DNA from: Marinagarivorans cellulosilyticus
GTDB taxonomy: Bacteria > Pseudomonadota > Gammaproteobacteria > Pseudomonadales > Cellvibrionaceae
NCBI RefSeq assembly: GCF_021655555.1
Contig: NZ_AP023086.1
Location: forward strand, 1,886,001 to 1,950,000
Direction: 5' to 3'
DNA: 64,000 bases
In this document: piece after piece, positions 7,938 to 16,506 of the stretch
How positions within the stretch are numbered: position 1 is the first letter of the stretch
Layout of the letters: each line of letters starts with the position of its first letter
Program-made: the position numbers and the translations under genes
The notes under the pieces: generated by a model
What the model saw: only the letters and a program-made list of their open reading frames with translations
The model's database searches: none
Told to the model about the DNA's origin: nothing

Positions 7938-8528
7938 ATGTATTCAAGTCAAACCCGATTAGCCGCTGCGAACGATAAGCCGCAAAAGGGCGATGCTGCT
8001 GTATTAATTGCATTAGCTGGCGAAGGTGAGCAACAACAGATATTGCTAACGCGGCGCTCTAAACGCATGAATTCCCATCGCGGTGAGGTAGCCTTGCCCG
8101 GCGGTATGTGGGAGCCGCAAGATGCTTGCCTGCAAGCCACCGCCTTAAGAGAAGCACACGAAGAGGTGGGCTTGCCGCCAGCCATGGTAACGCCTGTTGC
8201 CGCTATGCCTGTGCGGGCTACCCGGCAAGGTACGCGGGTGACACCTTTTATAGCGCAAGTGCCCGAAAACCTGCCGTTAGTGCCTTGCCAATACGAGCTA
8301 GAATCCCTTTTTTGGTTGCCGTTAGCAATATTGGCCGCCGACCAGCGCCAGCGTACCGATATTTTTATCGCCGAAGGGCAAGAGTACTGGGCGCCGGTAT
8401 ACCGTTTTAGTGGGTATAAAATTTGGGGCTTTACAGCCCGTTTACTGGTGGACTATTTAAACCGTTTTCACGGTGCCCATATAGGCAGGGCACACAGTGC
8501 TGAAGAGGTGATTTACCGCGCGCGTTAA
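7938..8528 (+). CDS. nudL: CoA pyrophosphatase-type NUDIX hydrolase
   Basis: The 196-residue protein carries a full NUDIX box: LPGGMWEPQD then TALREAHEEVGL (about residues 53-80). Just upstream is LLTRRSKRMNSHRGEVALPG, matching the extra motif of the CoA-specific subfamily (E. coli NudL/YeaB, PCD1). The predicted reaction is hydrolysis of CoA or acyl-CoA to phosphopantetheine and 3',5'-ADP with a divalent metal held by the REAHEEVG glutamates. It is cytoplasmic with no signal. It is transcribed divergently from DUF3135 and converges with the IQM-like gene. The subfamily assignment is from the motif; substrate specificity is inferred. Confidence 0.85.
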   Translation: MYSSQTRLAAANDKPQKGDAAVLIALAGEGEQQQILLTRRSKRMNSHRGEVALPGGMWEPQDACLQATALREAHEEVGLPPAMVTPVAAMPVRATRQGTRVTPFIAQVPENLPLVPCQYELESLFWLPLAILAADQRQRTDIFIAEGQEYWAPVYRFSGYKIWGFTARLLVDYLNRFHGAHIGRAHSAEEVIYRAR

Positions 8529-8550
8529 TGGCGCGCGCTTATCTGTAGGC

Positions 8551-9711
8551 TTAGGCTGTGGTAAAGCGTTTGGGGGTGGTTGCATGCTTAAAGTCCCAGT
8601 CTTTATGCATATCACAACGTTTTTGAGCTTCTAATTTCATATTCATGGGCACGCCGGTGCTGGTTAGAATCTCGTCGCATGCGGCGGCATTACCGCCTTT
8701 GGCTAAAAATTGTTTTGCCGTAATAAAGCGGTTTTTCTTGGCGACGTAGTCTGTGATTTGAACGACGGTTCTCGATAGATCCAGCCGGCTATCTAATAAG
8801 CGGATTGCGCTGTAGAGGTTGCTCACCGATGCTGCGTGGTGGCCCGTTTTGTGGCTAATCAATAATAACTTGCCAGCGGTTATTACCCATTCGCCCGCGG
8901 CGAGCACCCGTTGCCCAGCTAAAAAGCTTGAATGGTGAAATTTGCTAACAGCGTGTGAGTTGGTATAAAAAATACCATTCGCGCCACACACCCAAATCGC
9001 ATAATTACGGCCACTGTGTGCTGTTTGTAAGCCCCAAGTGGTAAAGCGCTGCAGTGGGATGGAGCCTGTGCCCGGCGAGCCCAAAGCCTGTTGGTGGCGG
9101 TACATAATTTTATCGTCGCCAAAAACACACATATATTTCCAGCGTTCGTTCGGGGCAAGGTATTCAACTTGCGGTAAGCCGCGGGCTAAATTTTTGTCTT
9201 CTAGCCATTCGAAAAAACCGAGTGTGGTGCCTGCATCAGCTAGCCACTTGTCAAAGTGTGCTTTGGGCATATGCCCCCAAGATCGGTGGTTTGGGTCTAG
9301 GCCTTCTAGCCAATAATTGCGTGCACTTGTGGGGCTGGCTGCTTTAGCGCTGTAGTTTTGTAACGGATTGGTTTTGCCAAATTGGCTGCCGCTTGGTGCA
9401 AAAATCTTTTTGGCTGAGCCCCAGGCTTTTTTTGCTTTTTCCATCGCGATAAGCTGTTTTTGCACCTGCATACCCAGCTCGATAAATTGGGTGTAATAGG
9501 CTGCAGAAAATGTATGTTTTTCTATGTAGTCTTTTGCAATGGCAAGCAACTCTTGCAGCAGCTCTGTACGTTCTTCTACCGCTGTGCCCGTTTTTATGTG
9601 ATACGCACGAAGAATAATTTCTGTTCTTGTCGCTTGTGCATCGTTGGCTTTGCCGTGTGAGGCAGCGTGCCATTGTGCGGCTTTTTGGATGTGGCTTGAG
9701 AGTGTAGGCAT
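8551..9711 (-). CDS. Bacterial homologue of plant IQM-type proteins
   Basis: The 386-residue protein shares, in order, the blocks I recall from the conserved domain of plant calmodulin-binding IQM proteins. These are YWLEGLDPNHRSWGH (about 133-147), FFEWLED (166-172), YLAPNERWKY (184-193) and HHSSFLAGQRVLAAGEWVI (259-277), followed by a KTGHH where plants have SGHY. The N-terminal 110 residues are helical and carry no IQ calmodulin motif that I can see. No signal peptide or membrane segment is seen. The biochemical function of this domain is not established to my knowledge. It is isolated on the minus strand, with the ATG at 9711. Family relation is likely; function unknown. Confidence 0.65.
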   Translation of the reverse strand: MPTLSSHIQKAAQWHAASHGKANDAQATRTEIILRAYHIKTGTAVEERTELLQELLAIAKDYIEKHTFSAAYYTQFIELGMQVQKQLIAMEKAKKAWGSAKKIFAPSGSQFGKTNPLQNYSAKAASPTSARNYWLEGLDPNHRSWGHMPKAHFDKWLADAGTTLGFFEWLEDKNLARGLPQVEYLAPNERWKYMCVFGDDKIMYRHQQALGSPGTGSIPLQRFTTWGLQTAHSGRNYAIWVCGANGIFYTNSHAVSKFHHSSFLAGQRVLAAGEWVITAGKLLLISHKTGHHAASVSNLYSAIRLLDSRLDLSRTVVQITDYVAKKNRFITAKQFLAKGGNAAACDEILTSTGVPMNMKLEAQKRCDMHKDWDFKHATTPKRFTTA

Positions 9712-10030
9712 TATTATTTATCTTTTATCGATTAATTGGTTAAGGGCGTCTTTAAAAATGCAGTTTTTCCGGTGCGTCGCTCTACCTCCTGAATCCATTT
9801 AGTCGTCCGGGCGGTACTTGACCCACATTGACACGGATGGAGGTAATGCAGCAGTTGCCTGGAGCAACTTCTGTTCTTGCTCCTACACAAAAACTACTAT
9901 TTTTAGAGGTGTCCTTAAGCTAGTAGGGCTGTTATTGTGACTTATAGAATGAACGTTAAAGTGGATAAAATGCAAGTGGGAAAAGGCTTTTTATTGCAAT
10001 GCATGCGTTGGTGTGATGAGTGGGGATTTA
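9712..10030. other. Intergenic region upstream of the IQM-like and VOC genes
   Basis: About 320 bp with no supported gene. It holds copy A of a 72-bp repeat (9834-9906) whose second copy is at 11987-12058. A very short frame, ATG at 9838 ending in tandem TAG codons near 9921, is open through the repeat, but the second copy does not conserve that frame. Confidence 0.5.
9834..9906 (+). repeat. 72-bp dispersed repeat, copy A
   Basis: Shares GGA-G-AATGCAG-A-GTTGCC and ACTTCTGT-CTTGCT, then CAC-AAAAA--TACTATTTTTAG, with 11987-12058. The two copies differ by single-base substitutions and small indels that break any shared reading frame, so the repeat looks noncoding. Confidence 0.75.
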
Positions 10031-10414
10031 ATGCTTAAAGGTGTACATCATGTAGCCATTATTTGCGCAGACTACGCGCGCTCCAAAACCTTTTATGACG
10101 ATATGCTGGGTTTGCGTATTATTGCTGAAAATTACCGAGAAGAGCGCGATTCCTTTAAATTGGATTTAGCCTTGCCCGACGGCTCGCAAATAGAATTGTT
10201 TTCTTTTCCTAATCGGCCACCTAGGCCTAGCTACCCAGAGGCGCAAGGTTTAAGACACTTAGCTTTTGCAGTAGAAAATATAGCGAGTGTTGTAGCGCAA
10301 TTACGTGGCCATGGCATTGCGACAGAGGCTATTCGTGTGGATGAATACACCTGCAAGCAATATACCTTTTTTAGTGATCCAGACGGCTTGCCGCTAGAAC
10401 TCTACGAGGCCTAA
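10031..10414 (+). CDS. VOC/glyoxalase-family protein, YaeR-like
   Basis: The 127-residue single VOC-domain protein begins MLKGVHHVAIICADY-RSKTFYDD-LGL and ends DPDGLPLELYEA. The expected four metal ligands are visible: His in VHHVAI, Glu in IELF, His in RHLAFAVE, and Glu in LELYEA. The DYARSK--YDD-LG pattern matches the E. coli YaeR/gloA2-like subgroup, whose substrate is uncertain. The start is the ATG at 10031, preceded by TGGGGA, rather than the frame opening at 10013. Cytoplasmic. Confidence 0.8.
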   Translation: MLKGVHHVAIICADYARSKTFYDDMLGLRIIAENYREERDSFKLDLALPDGSQIELFSFPNRPPRPSYPEAQGLRHLAFAVENIASVVAQLRGHGIATEAIRVDEYTCKQYTFFSDPDGLPLELYEA

Positions 10415-10464
10415 ACCGTGCTGTTCACGTCCTTGTGAGCTCGCATTCTTTAGCTTGGGGGTAC

Positions 10465-11841
10465 TTAATGTGTATTTGGTGTGGCACAGCTATAAGGATT
10501 AAAACGGTAATATTTTTTAAGGGGTAAGTACAGGTTTTCAGGGCGGTATTGTTTTGTGGGTTCGCGCCCGTGGTGGGGCTGGGGCAGCTGTGTATTGTTA
10601 TAGCGGCATAAAACACTGTTGTGTAATGTTTCTCCCTTTAGTGGCCGGCGAATATGTAAGCCGGCCCCGTTAAATAATTTGTTGTCTAGGAATTCGTCGT
10701 GCAGTTGCCCGTACTCGCAGCTGGCCTGGTCAGTGGGGCATTGAATGTGCTGGGCGCTAGCGGGGAATAAATTAAAGCGCTTAAACTGTTGTAGCATCCA
10801 GTGCCGGCTGAGGTTCTCTAGCCCATCGTGATCCTGATAGCCGCCACCAACATCGGCGTGGGCGCCAGGGAACCACATTTGTTTGAGTATTTGATGGTTG
10901 TCGATGCGGTCGTCAAAACGCAGCGGCCTAAAGCTATTGCGCTGCTCGTCTATGGCTAGCGCGTGGTAACCGGCTTTAGCGTAAAGGTTCGTGCGGTATA
11001 GGTCTGGGTTTTCATCTTGCGTTAGCCCTAGTGCAGGCACGGTATCGAAAACGCCGATGGCATCAACAATTACTTTATTTGCGCCGCTGTACATCGGGTA
11101 TTGGCTTAAGCGTTGTGTAATATTTTCCCGTAAGCGGTTTTCATAGTTGGGTTTGCCATCATTATGTTGGTGGTAGGTTTTATAAATATTAGAAACAGCT
11201 TCCACTAAGGCTTTGTTGTCTGTTGGTGCCGCATTGTTAAGTGCCTTTAGGTTGAGCAGGCCTGCAAATTCGATCATGCCGTTTAGTGCGCGTGCGGCGT
11301 AGGCACCGCGGCTAAAGCCAAAAATAAACACCTTGTCGCCTGGTTGGTAAGTTTGGCTTAAAAAAAGATAGCTTTCTTTGACTAAATCATCAACGCCTTT
11401 ACCCATAATGCTGCCGGATATGCGTTGGAATCTTCGGGTACCTACACCTTGATGGTAAAAGGGGATGGTTGCACTTGTGCATGCTTGTGCAGTGGCAAGT
11501 GCATATAGCTTCCAGATATTGGTACTGGTTGCCGCGACATTGCCGGTGCCATCAATAAAAATCGCAATATTTCGGCTGGGGGCTTCGCGGTGATATTGCT
11601 CAAATTCGCGCCAGTTACGCGTAGTGCTGGTTAAATCTCCGGCCACCGTCTGCCACGCGGGAAGGCCGGCTTGTTGCGTGCCGCATACGGCAGGCTGCTG
11701 ATTATTAGGAGCTTTTTCGGGGTAAATACCAAGGCTATCTTTATAACTACGGCGCTCAAAACTTGAGCAGCCAGCAACAATGCTGGTGATAGCTAAAAGG
11801 CTGAGAAAGCTACGCAAATGCGCACAGTTGATCATTTTCAC
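10465..11841 (-). CDS. DUF2235 (Tle1-type alpha/beta hydrolase) lipoprotein
   Basis: The 458-residue protein has a DUF2235 domain. NIAIFIDGTGN (about 92-102), GVGTRR, then the nucleophile elbow FGFSRGAYAAR (about 174-184) and FDTVPALG and WFPGAHADVGGGY (catalytic His-Asp region) are all present. DUF2235 is the fold of type VI phospholipase effectors (Tle1) and of other predicted phospholipases. This copy carries a lipoprotein signal, a short hydrophobic stretch ending IVAGCSS, so it is likely exported and membrane-anchored rather than a free effector. No vgrG or immunity-like gene is adjacent. The start codon is GTG with AAGG upstream; an ATG lies two codons later. Confidence 0.8.
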   Translation of the reverse strand: MKMINCAHLRSFLSLLAITSIVAGCSSFERRSYKDSLGIYPEKAPNNQQPAVCGTQQAGLPAWQTVAGDLTSTTRNWREFEQYHREAPSRNIAIFIDGTGNVAATSTNIWKLYALATAQACTSATIPFYHQGVGTRRFQRISGSIMGKGVDDLVKESYLFLSQTYQPGDKVFIFGFSRGAYAARALNGMIEFAGLLNLKALNNAAPTDNKALVEAVSNIYKTYHQHNDGKPNYENRLRENITQRLSQYPMYSGANKVIVDAIGVFDTVPALGLTQDENPDLYRTNLYAKAGYHALAIDEQRNSFRPLRFDDRIDNHQILKQMWFPGAHADVGGGYQDHDGLENLSRHWMLQQFKRFNLFPASAQHIQCPTDQASCEYGQLHDEFLDNKLFNGAGLHIRRPLKGETLHNSVLCRYNNTQLPQPHHGREPTKQYRPENLYLPLKKYYRFNPYSCATPNTH

Positions 11842-12159
11842 GAGTTAACCTTATTATTTCTATTATTTATGCACAGTGTACCTTTAGTGAAAAGTGATTG
11901 CGGAAGATAATTAATATGTTTGTTTGACCGAAGAGTCTAAATTGAAACATTAGAATATGGCTGCCTCTCAAAATGCGCTTTTCCCGCGATGGAAGAAATG
12001 CAGAAAGTTGCCAGAAGCCACTTCTGTCCTTGCTTTCACAAAAAAGTACTATTTTTAGCGATGCCCATATGTGATTATGCATGCGCTATGGCTGATCTTG
12101 CGCAGGCGAGAGTGCGTATAAAGCCACAATTTTTTAGCCCATTAAAACTAGGAGTCGTT
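11842..12159. other. Divergent intergenic region DUF2235 / MBL gene
   Basis: About 320 bp with no supported gene. It includes copy B of the 72-bp repeat (11987-12058). A frame is open through the repeat into the downstream enzyme, but the enzyme's own signal peptide and Shine-Dalgarno place its start at 12160. Confidence 0.5.
11987..12058 (+). repeat. 72-bp dispersed repeat, copy B
   Basis: Second copy of the element at 9834-9906, same orientation, 2.1 kb away. It lies about 100 bp upstream of the metallo-beta-lactamase-fold gene. Copy A lies about 125 bp upstream of the VOC gene, so both sit in 5' regions of plus-strand genes. Confidence 0.75.
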
Positions 12160-13092
12160 ATGAAAGCAGCGTTAAGAAAAATGTGTTTATCAACTGTTAT
12201 GGCTATAGCGCCGATGGCATTCAGCCATAGCGTTGTTGCAGATGAGATATCGCTCAAGACAACCGAGCTAGCGCCGGGTATTTATATGATTCAAGGGGTG
12301 GGGGGCTTTACCGGTGGAAACATATTGTTATCGGTAGGGGCTGACGGTGTTGTGATGATTGATGATGGTCTACCGCCTTTTTTAGGTCTATTGCAAGACA
12401 GCGTAAAGAAATTAACCGATAAAAATATCGATTACCTTATTAATACTCATATTCATGGCGACCATACCGGCAACAATGCGAGTTATGGCGCAGGTAGTAC
12501 CCGCATTGTTGCACACGAAAATATGCGCCATCAAATGGTGACTAATGGGGTGCCCGGCAGTGCAGGCCCTGCACCTGCGGCTGCATTACCGGTAATTACT
12601 TTTTCCGATAAAATGGCGTTTCATTTAAATGGTGCTAATGCTCAGCTATTGCATCTTGCGCATGCTCATACCAATGGTGATACCGCTGTATATTTTGCCA
12701 AAGAAAATATTATTCACACTGGCGATGTTCTATTTAATGGCTTATTTCCTTATATTGATTTAGGCAGTGGTGGCACTGTGGCAGGCTACCTAGCGGCACA
12801 AAAAACTATTCTAGGTATGGCGGATGAAAAAACTAAAATTATTCCAGGCCATGGCCCGTTGGCGACAAAAGCAGATTTAAGCGCTTCGATAAACATGCTT
12901 GAAGATTCCATTAAGCGGGTAAAAAAGTGGGTGAAAAAAGGCTTAAGCGAAGACGAAGTTGTTGCCAAAAATCCGCTTAAAAAATACCACGACAAGTGGA
13001 ACTGGGGAATTACTACAACTGAAAAAATGACGCGAACTATTTATGCCGACTTAACAGGGAAGCCTGCAGGCAAAGCCGAGCACAAGCATTAA
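12160..13092 (+). CDS. Exported metallo-beta-lactamase-fold hydrolase
   Basis: The 310-residue protein has an N-terminal signal peptide ending HSVVADE. The MBL core shows NTHIHGDHTGNN (metal motif HxHxDH), the third His in LAHAHTNGDTAV, the bridging Asp in IHTGDVLFNG and the last His in IIPGHGPLA. It resembles periplasmic MBL proteins of the quinoprotein-relay/SoxH-like type more than true beta-lactamases. The substrate is unknown. The start is the ATG at 12160 with AGGAG 5 bases upstream. A strong hairpin follows the stop. Confidence 0.8.
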   Translation: MKAALRKMCLSTVMAIAPMAFSHSVVADEISLKTTELAPGIYMIQGVGGFTGGNILLSVGADGVVMIDDGLPPFLGLLQDSVKKLTDKNIDYLINTHIHGDHTGNNASYGAGSTRIVAHENMRHQMVTNGVPGSAGPAPAAALPVITFSDKMAFHLNGANAQLLHLAHAHTNGDTAVYFAKENIIHTGDVLFNGLFPYIDLGSGGTVAGYLAAQKTILGMADEKTKIIPGHGPLATKADLSASINMLEDSIKRVKKWVKKGLSEDEVVAKNPLKKYHDKWNWGITTTEKMTRTIYADLTGKPAGKAEHKH

Positions 13093-13096
13093 TGCC

Positions 13097-13129
13097 GCAC
13101 GGCGAAAAGGGTAAGCCTTTTCGCCGTGC
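13097..13129 (+). terminator. Strong hairpin after the MBL gene
   Basis: Perfect arms GCACGGCGAAAAGG and CCTTTTCGCCGTGC with a 5-base loop start 4 bases after the stop codon. There is no long T-tract, so termination is probable rather than certain. Confidence 0.7.
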
Positions 13130-13319
13130 CCCGCGTAACTTAATCGTAACTATTCACCCGCTGGGAGCGCGTGCATAGTGCCCAGCCCCAGCAAGGATGC
13201 GTGGGGGTAGACTTTGCACAAAGTTGAGGAGCACAAAGCCTCAGATGGCTTAAGCGGCCTAGAAAATGATCGATTAGCACTCAATTTCACAGCTGGCTGA
13301 ATAGTTACACTTAATCAAA

Positions 13320-13994
13320 TTAAAAAGTGTAACCTGCGGTTAAGCTTAATACCCAAGGGTCAATTGCTACATCCACGCTGCCCTCAGCATCTCCAACTTT
13401 AAATTCTGCAGTGGTATCAATAGTAATGTAGCGTGCAGAGGCATTGATATGCCAGCTGCCATTCAGTGCGACATCAAAACCTGCCTGCAGGCCAATTCCC
13501 CAAGAGTCTTCAAGGCTTAAACTATTAAACCCTTGCTCTTGGCGAGCATTGGTAAATTCTTCACTAAAGAATGTAGTGTAGTTTATTCCAAGACCAAGAT
13601 AGGGCTTAAAGGTACTGTCGCTCGAAAAATAGTAAAGGGCGCTAACGGTGGGAGGGAGGTGTTTTGTTTCTGCTAGTTCGCCATCCCCCAAGCCTAGTGC
13701 GCTATTTTTCAGATCGATGGTGTGGCTGAAAGGCGTTGCTGCCAGTAACTCTACTGCCCAGTTTGGGTTGTAAAAGTACACCAAGTTTAAGCCGAGTTGA
13801 ATATTGTCATCGACCTCTACTTGCATGCCTGTGTCACCACCGAGTGCTGGCACTTGAATATTATCGCTGCCGTCGCTTTTAGGGCTTACCAGCGTTAGTC
13901 CGCCCCTAGCTACCCAGTCACCTGCCTCATAGGCTAGAGCTGGCGTAGTGTTGGCAGTGGCAGCGATGCAGGCGATTAATAAGATTTTTTTCAT
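13320..13994 (-). CDS. ompW: OmpW family outer-membrane protein
   Basis: The 224-residue protein has a signal peptide ending ALAYEAGDW. The mature part shows the OmpW pattern: WVARGGLTLVSP near the N-terminus, LGLNLVYFYNPNWAVELLAATPF (8-stranded barrel strands), PTVSALYYF with KPYLGLGINYT, and a C-terminal aromatic end GYTF for BAM-dependent insertion. OmpW proteins form narrow hydrophobic channels in the outer membrane. The ATG at 13994 has GAGGA upstream; the longer frame adds 5 residues. It is transcribed towards the MBL gene and lies upstream of a 220-bp spacer without genes. Confidence 0.88.
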   Translation of the reverse strand: MKKILLIACIAATANTTPALAYEAGDWVARGGLTLVSPKSDGSDNIQVPALGGDTGMQVEVDDNIQLGLNLVYFYNPNWAVELLAATPFSHTIDLKNSALGLGDGELAETKHLPPTVSALYYFSSDSTFKPYLGLGINYTTFFSEEFTNARQEQGFNSLSLEDSWGIGLQAGFDVALNGSWHINASARYITIDTTAEFKVGDAEGSVDVAIDPWVLSLTAGYTF

Positions 13995-14090
13995 AGGTAT
14001 CCTCAACACAATGTTTTATTTCGAAATTAATTAATTGTGTTAAGGATAAGTGAAAGCTAGCTTCGGGTTTTGATATGCATCAACGCGGGC

Positions 14091-15086
14091 CTATTCGTAT
14101 TTAAGTGCCTGCGATTTACCGCGAAATACCCAATAAGAAAATGCCGTATATGCACATATGCAAGGCACAACAATTGCGGCTCCTACTAAAATAAATTGCA
14201 GTGATTCTGCCGCGCTTGCGGCCTCAAAAATTGTGAGCTGGCCGGGTACTATGTCGGGCAAGAAACTAGCGGCTAAGCCAAAAAAGCTACTTGCAAAAAT
14301 TATAATCACACACAGTAGTGGCCATAAATCAGAGCGATGTCTTTTGCGAATATACGCCGTTAAGGCGGCGAAGCCTGCAAGCCCCAATAATGGGATAGCG
14401 ATTAGCCAAACCCCGAGTTGGCTGTTAAACCAGCGGTTAAGTACATCGGGGTTGGCCCATAAATTGGCAAGGCTAACTAGGATAATACCTACGCCGGTAA
14501 TTACCGTAAAAAGTGATAATTTTGCTTGGGCGCGTTTTTGTACGCTACCTTCTGTTTTATACACAAGCCAAGCAGCGCCAATTAGGCAGTAGGCAATACT
14601 CACACCAAGCGCTGCCAATATTGCGAATATGTAGGCTATTAAGCTGTGCTCAAACCCGAGCACAAAACGACCTAGCATATAGCCTTGGCATAAACTGGTA
14701 AGCAGCGAGCCTGCAAAAAAAGCTTTATCCCAATAAGCTTTTTGAGCCACGCTAGTCTTAGCGCGAAAATCAAACGCAACACCGCGCAAGATTAACCCCA
14801 CCAACATAAAGGTTGCCGGTAAATACAATTGGTAAAGTACAATTGAATGCGCTGTTGGGAAGGCTATGAGTAAAATCCCCACAGCAAGTACGAGCCAAGT
14901 TTCGTTGGCATCCCAAAACGGGCCGATAGAGGCTATCATGGTGTCGCGCATGGATTCTGCCTGGCTTGATGAGGCCTGCGGTAATAGCATGCCTACGCCT
15001 AAATCATAACCATCGGCAATTGCATAAATAAATACTGCTAGGCCCATTAAGCCTGCAAAAATTATTGCAAGTTCAGCATGTGTCAT
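14091..15086 (-). CDS. cydB: Cytochrome bd-type quinol oxidase subunit II
   Basis: The 331-residue polytopic membrane protein shows typical subunit II segments: IADGYDLGVGMLLP near the N-terminus, WDANETWLVLAVG (about 58-70), FRAKT and FWVFRGK-like C-terminal residues (SYWVFRGKSQALKYE). With CydA it forms the quinol:O2 oxidoreductase that reduces oxygen to water without proton pumping. Its start codon overlaps the cydA stop by one base (TAATG type), so the two are translationally coupled. No cydX-like small ORF is evident after it. Confidence 0.93.
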   Translation of the reverse strand: MTHAELAIIFAGLMGLAVFIYAIADGYDLGVGMLLPQASSSQAESMRDTMIASIGPFWDANETWLVLAVGILLIAFPTAHSIVLYQLYLPATFMLVGLILRGVAFDFRAKTSVAQKAYWDKAFFAGSLLTSLCQGYMLGRFVLGFEHSLIAYIFAILAALGVSIAYCLIGAAWLVYKTEGSVQKRAQAKLSLFTVITGVGIILVSLANLWANPDVLNRWFNSQLGVWLIAIPLLGLAGFAALTAYIRKRHRSDLWPLLCVIIIFASSFFGLAASFLPDIVPGQLTIFEAASAAESLQFILVGAAIVVPCICAYTAFSYWVFRGKSQALKYE

Positions 15087-16462
15087 TACAAGGCCTCCGC
15101 TTTTACAGGTTGCGTTTTTTCATTGTGAAATGGTGCATGGGGAATCTCTGCGCTTTCGTATTCTGGTACATCGACGGCCTTTTTGGCCATGCGCATTAGT
15201 GTGTGTATATAGGACACTAATAGCACTGCATACAACGCTAAATAAATGGCTAACGAAATTCCAACGTTGGCTGCGGGCTGTGTCGTAGCAGCCTCTTGGA
15301 CGGTTAATACGCCGGTGACTAAATACGGTTGACGACCAATTTCTGTCACGTACCAGCCTGCAAGTGTGGCCACCCAACCGGAAAAAGTCATGCCTGTTAA
15401 AAAGCGCAGGTACCACTTTGGCCATGGTATTTTGCGCATTAAAAAGTAACTTGCCACCGCACCGGTTAAAATCATAAGCATGCCGAGTGCGACCATAATG
15501 CGAAAGCTGAAAAATATCGGAGCGACCGGTGGGTGATGCTCAAAACTATTAAGCCCTTTAATTTCGCCATTTAAATCGTGAGTCAAAATAAAGCTCGCGA
15601 TTTTAGGTATGCCAAGCTCAAAGTGGTTAGTACGTTGGTTTTCGTCAGGTAGTGCAAACAATAGCAGGGGAGCGCCTTGGGTGGTTTCCCATACGCCCTC
15701 CATTGCAGCGACTTTTTGTGGTTGGTGCTCAAAGGTATTTAGCCCGTGCATATCGCCCATAAATAATTGCAGTGGCGCAGCTATAGCAATAACAATGAGC
15801 GCATGCTTTAGGGTGTTTTTTGGGGTGGATTTTGTGTCACCTTTTAATAGCCGGTAGGCACTTAAGCCTGCTATTAAAAAGCTGGCTGTCAGTAAAGAGG
15901 CTAAGAGCATATGGCCAAAGCGATATGGGAAAGACGGGTTAAAAATAATAGCCCACCAGCTGGTTGGGAAGGCTATACCGTCGCGTAGCTCGAACCCTGC
16001 GGGGGTGTGCATCCACGAGTTTAGCGCTAAAATCCAAAATGCCGATAGCATGGTACCTAGCGCAACGATAGCTGTGGCAAGGGTGTGCAGCCACGGTGGT
16101 ACGCGGCTTTGGCCGAAAAGCATAATGCCTAAAAAAGTCGCCTCAAGAAAAAACGCCGTTAAGACTTCGTACCCTAACAGCGGCCCTGCAATATTGCCGA
16201 CCTTTTCCATAAACCCCGGCCAGTTAGTACCAAATTGAAACGACATGGTAATGCCGCTGACTACGCCTAGCGCAAAGGTTAAGGCAAATATTTTTACCCA
16301 AAAGCGATAAGCGCGCTGCCATACTGGGTGTGGCGTGACGTGCTGGCGGATTTTGAAATACAGTAAGTACCAGCATAGCGCGATGGTGATGGTGGGAAAT
16401 AAAATATGGAAACTAATATTGGCCGCAAATTGAATGCGCGATAACATTAGTACGTCTAACAT
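15086..16462 (-). CDS. cydA: Cytochrome bd-type quinol oxidase subunit I, short-loop (CioA-like)
   Basis: The 458-residue protein has the subunit I signature LSRIQFAANISFHILFPTIT at the N-terminus, with His19-type heme ligand, GVVSGITMSFQFGTNWPGF and the GWYVTEIGRQPYLVTG block near residue 370. The length is shorter than E. coli CydA (522), consistent with the short quinol-binding loop of the cyanide-insensitive CioA group. It is located in the inner membrane and binds hemes b and d or b-type hemes. The ATG at 16462 has GGGAG about 7 bases upstream. It follows the gbsR-like gene by 43 bases in one operon, which suggests that regulator controls it. Confidence 0.93.
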   Translation of the reverse strand: MLDVLMLSRIQFAANISFHILFPTITIALCWYLLYFKIRQHVTPHPVWQRAYRFWVKIFALTFALGVVSGITMSFQFGTNWPGFMEKVGNIAGPLLGYEVLTAFFLEATFLGIMLFGQSRVPPWLHTLATAIVALGTMLSAFWILALNSWMHTPAGFELRDGIAFPTSWWAIIFNPSFPYRFGHMLLASLLTASFLIAGLSAYRLLKGDTKSTPKNTLKHALIVIAIAAPLQLFMGDMHGLNTFEHQPQKVAAMEGVWETTQGAPLLLFALPDENQRTNHFELGIPKIASFILTHDLNGEIKGLNSFEHHPPVAPIFFSFRIMVALGMLMILTGAVASYFLMRKIPWPKWYLRFLTGMTFSGWVATLAGWYVTEIGRQPYLVTGVLTVQEAATTQPAANVGISLAIYLALYAVLLVSYIHTLMRMAKKAVDVPEYESAEIPHAPFHNEKTQPVKAEAL

Positions 16463-16506
16463 GCCTAACTCCCTAAGCCGCTACCGGCCTATGTTTTGTA
16501 GGTGGT

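Noticed and set aside
9838..9923. Short peptide frame through repeat copy A
   Set aside because: The frame is not kept in copy B because of indels, so it is unlikely to be coding.
11989..12159. 57-residue N-terminal extension of the MBL protein
   Set aside because: The signal peptide and AGGAG place the start at 12160; the extension passes through the 72-bp repeat.
12160..13092. Calling the MBL-fold protein a beta-lactamase
   Set aside because: The metal motif is common to many MBL hydrolases and the protein lacks clear class B landmarks beyond it; only a fold-level call is justified.
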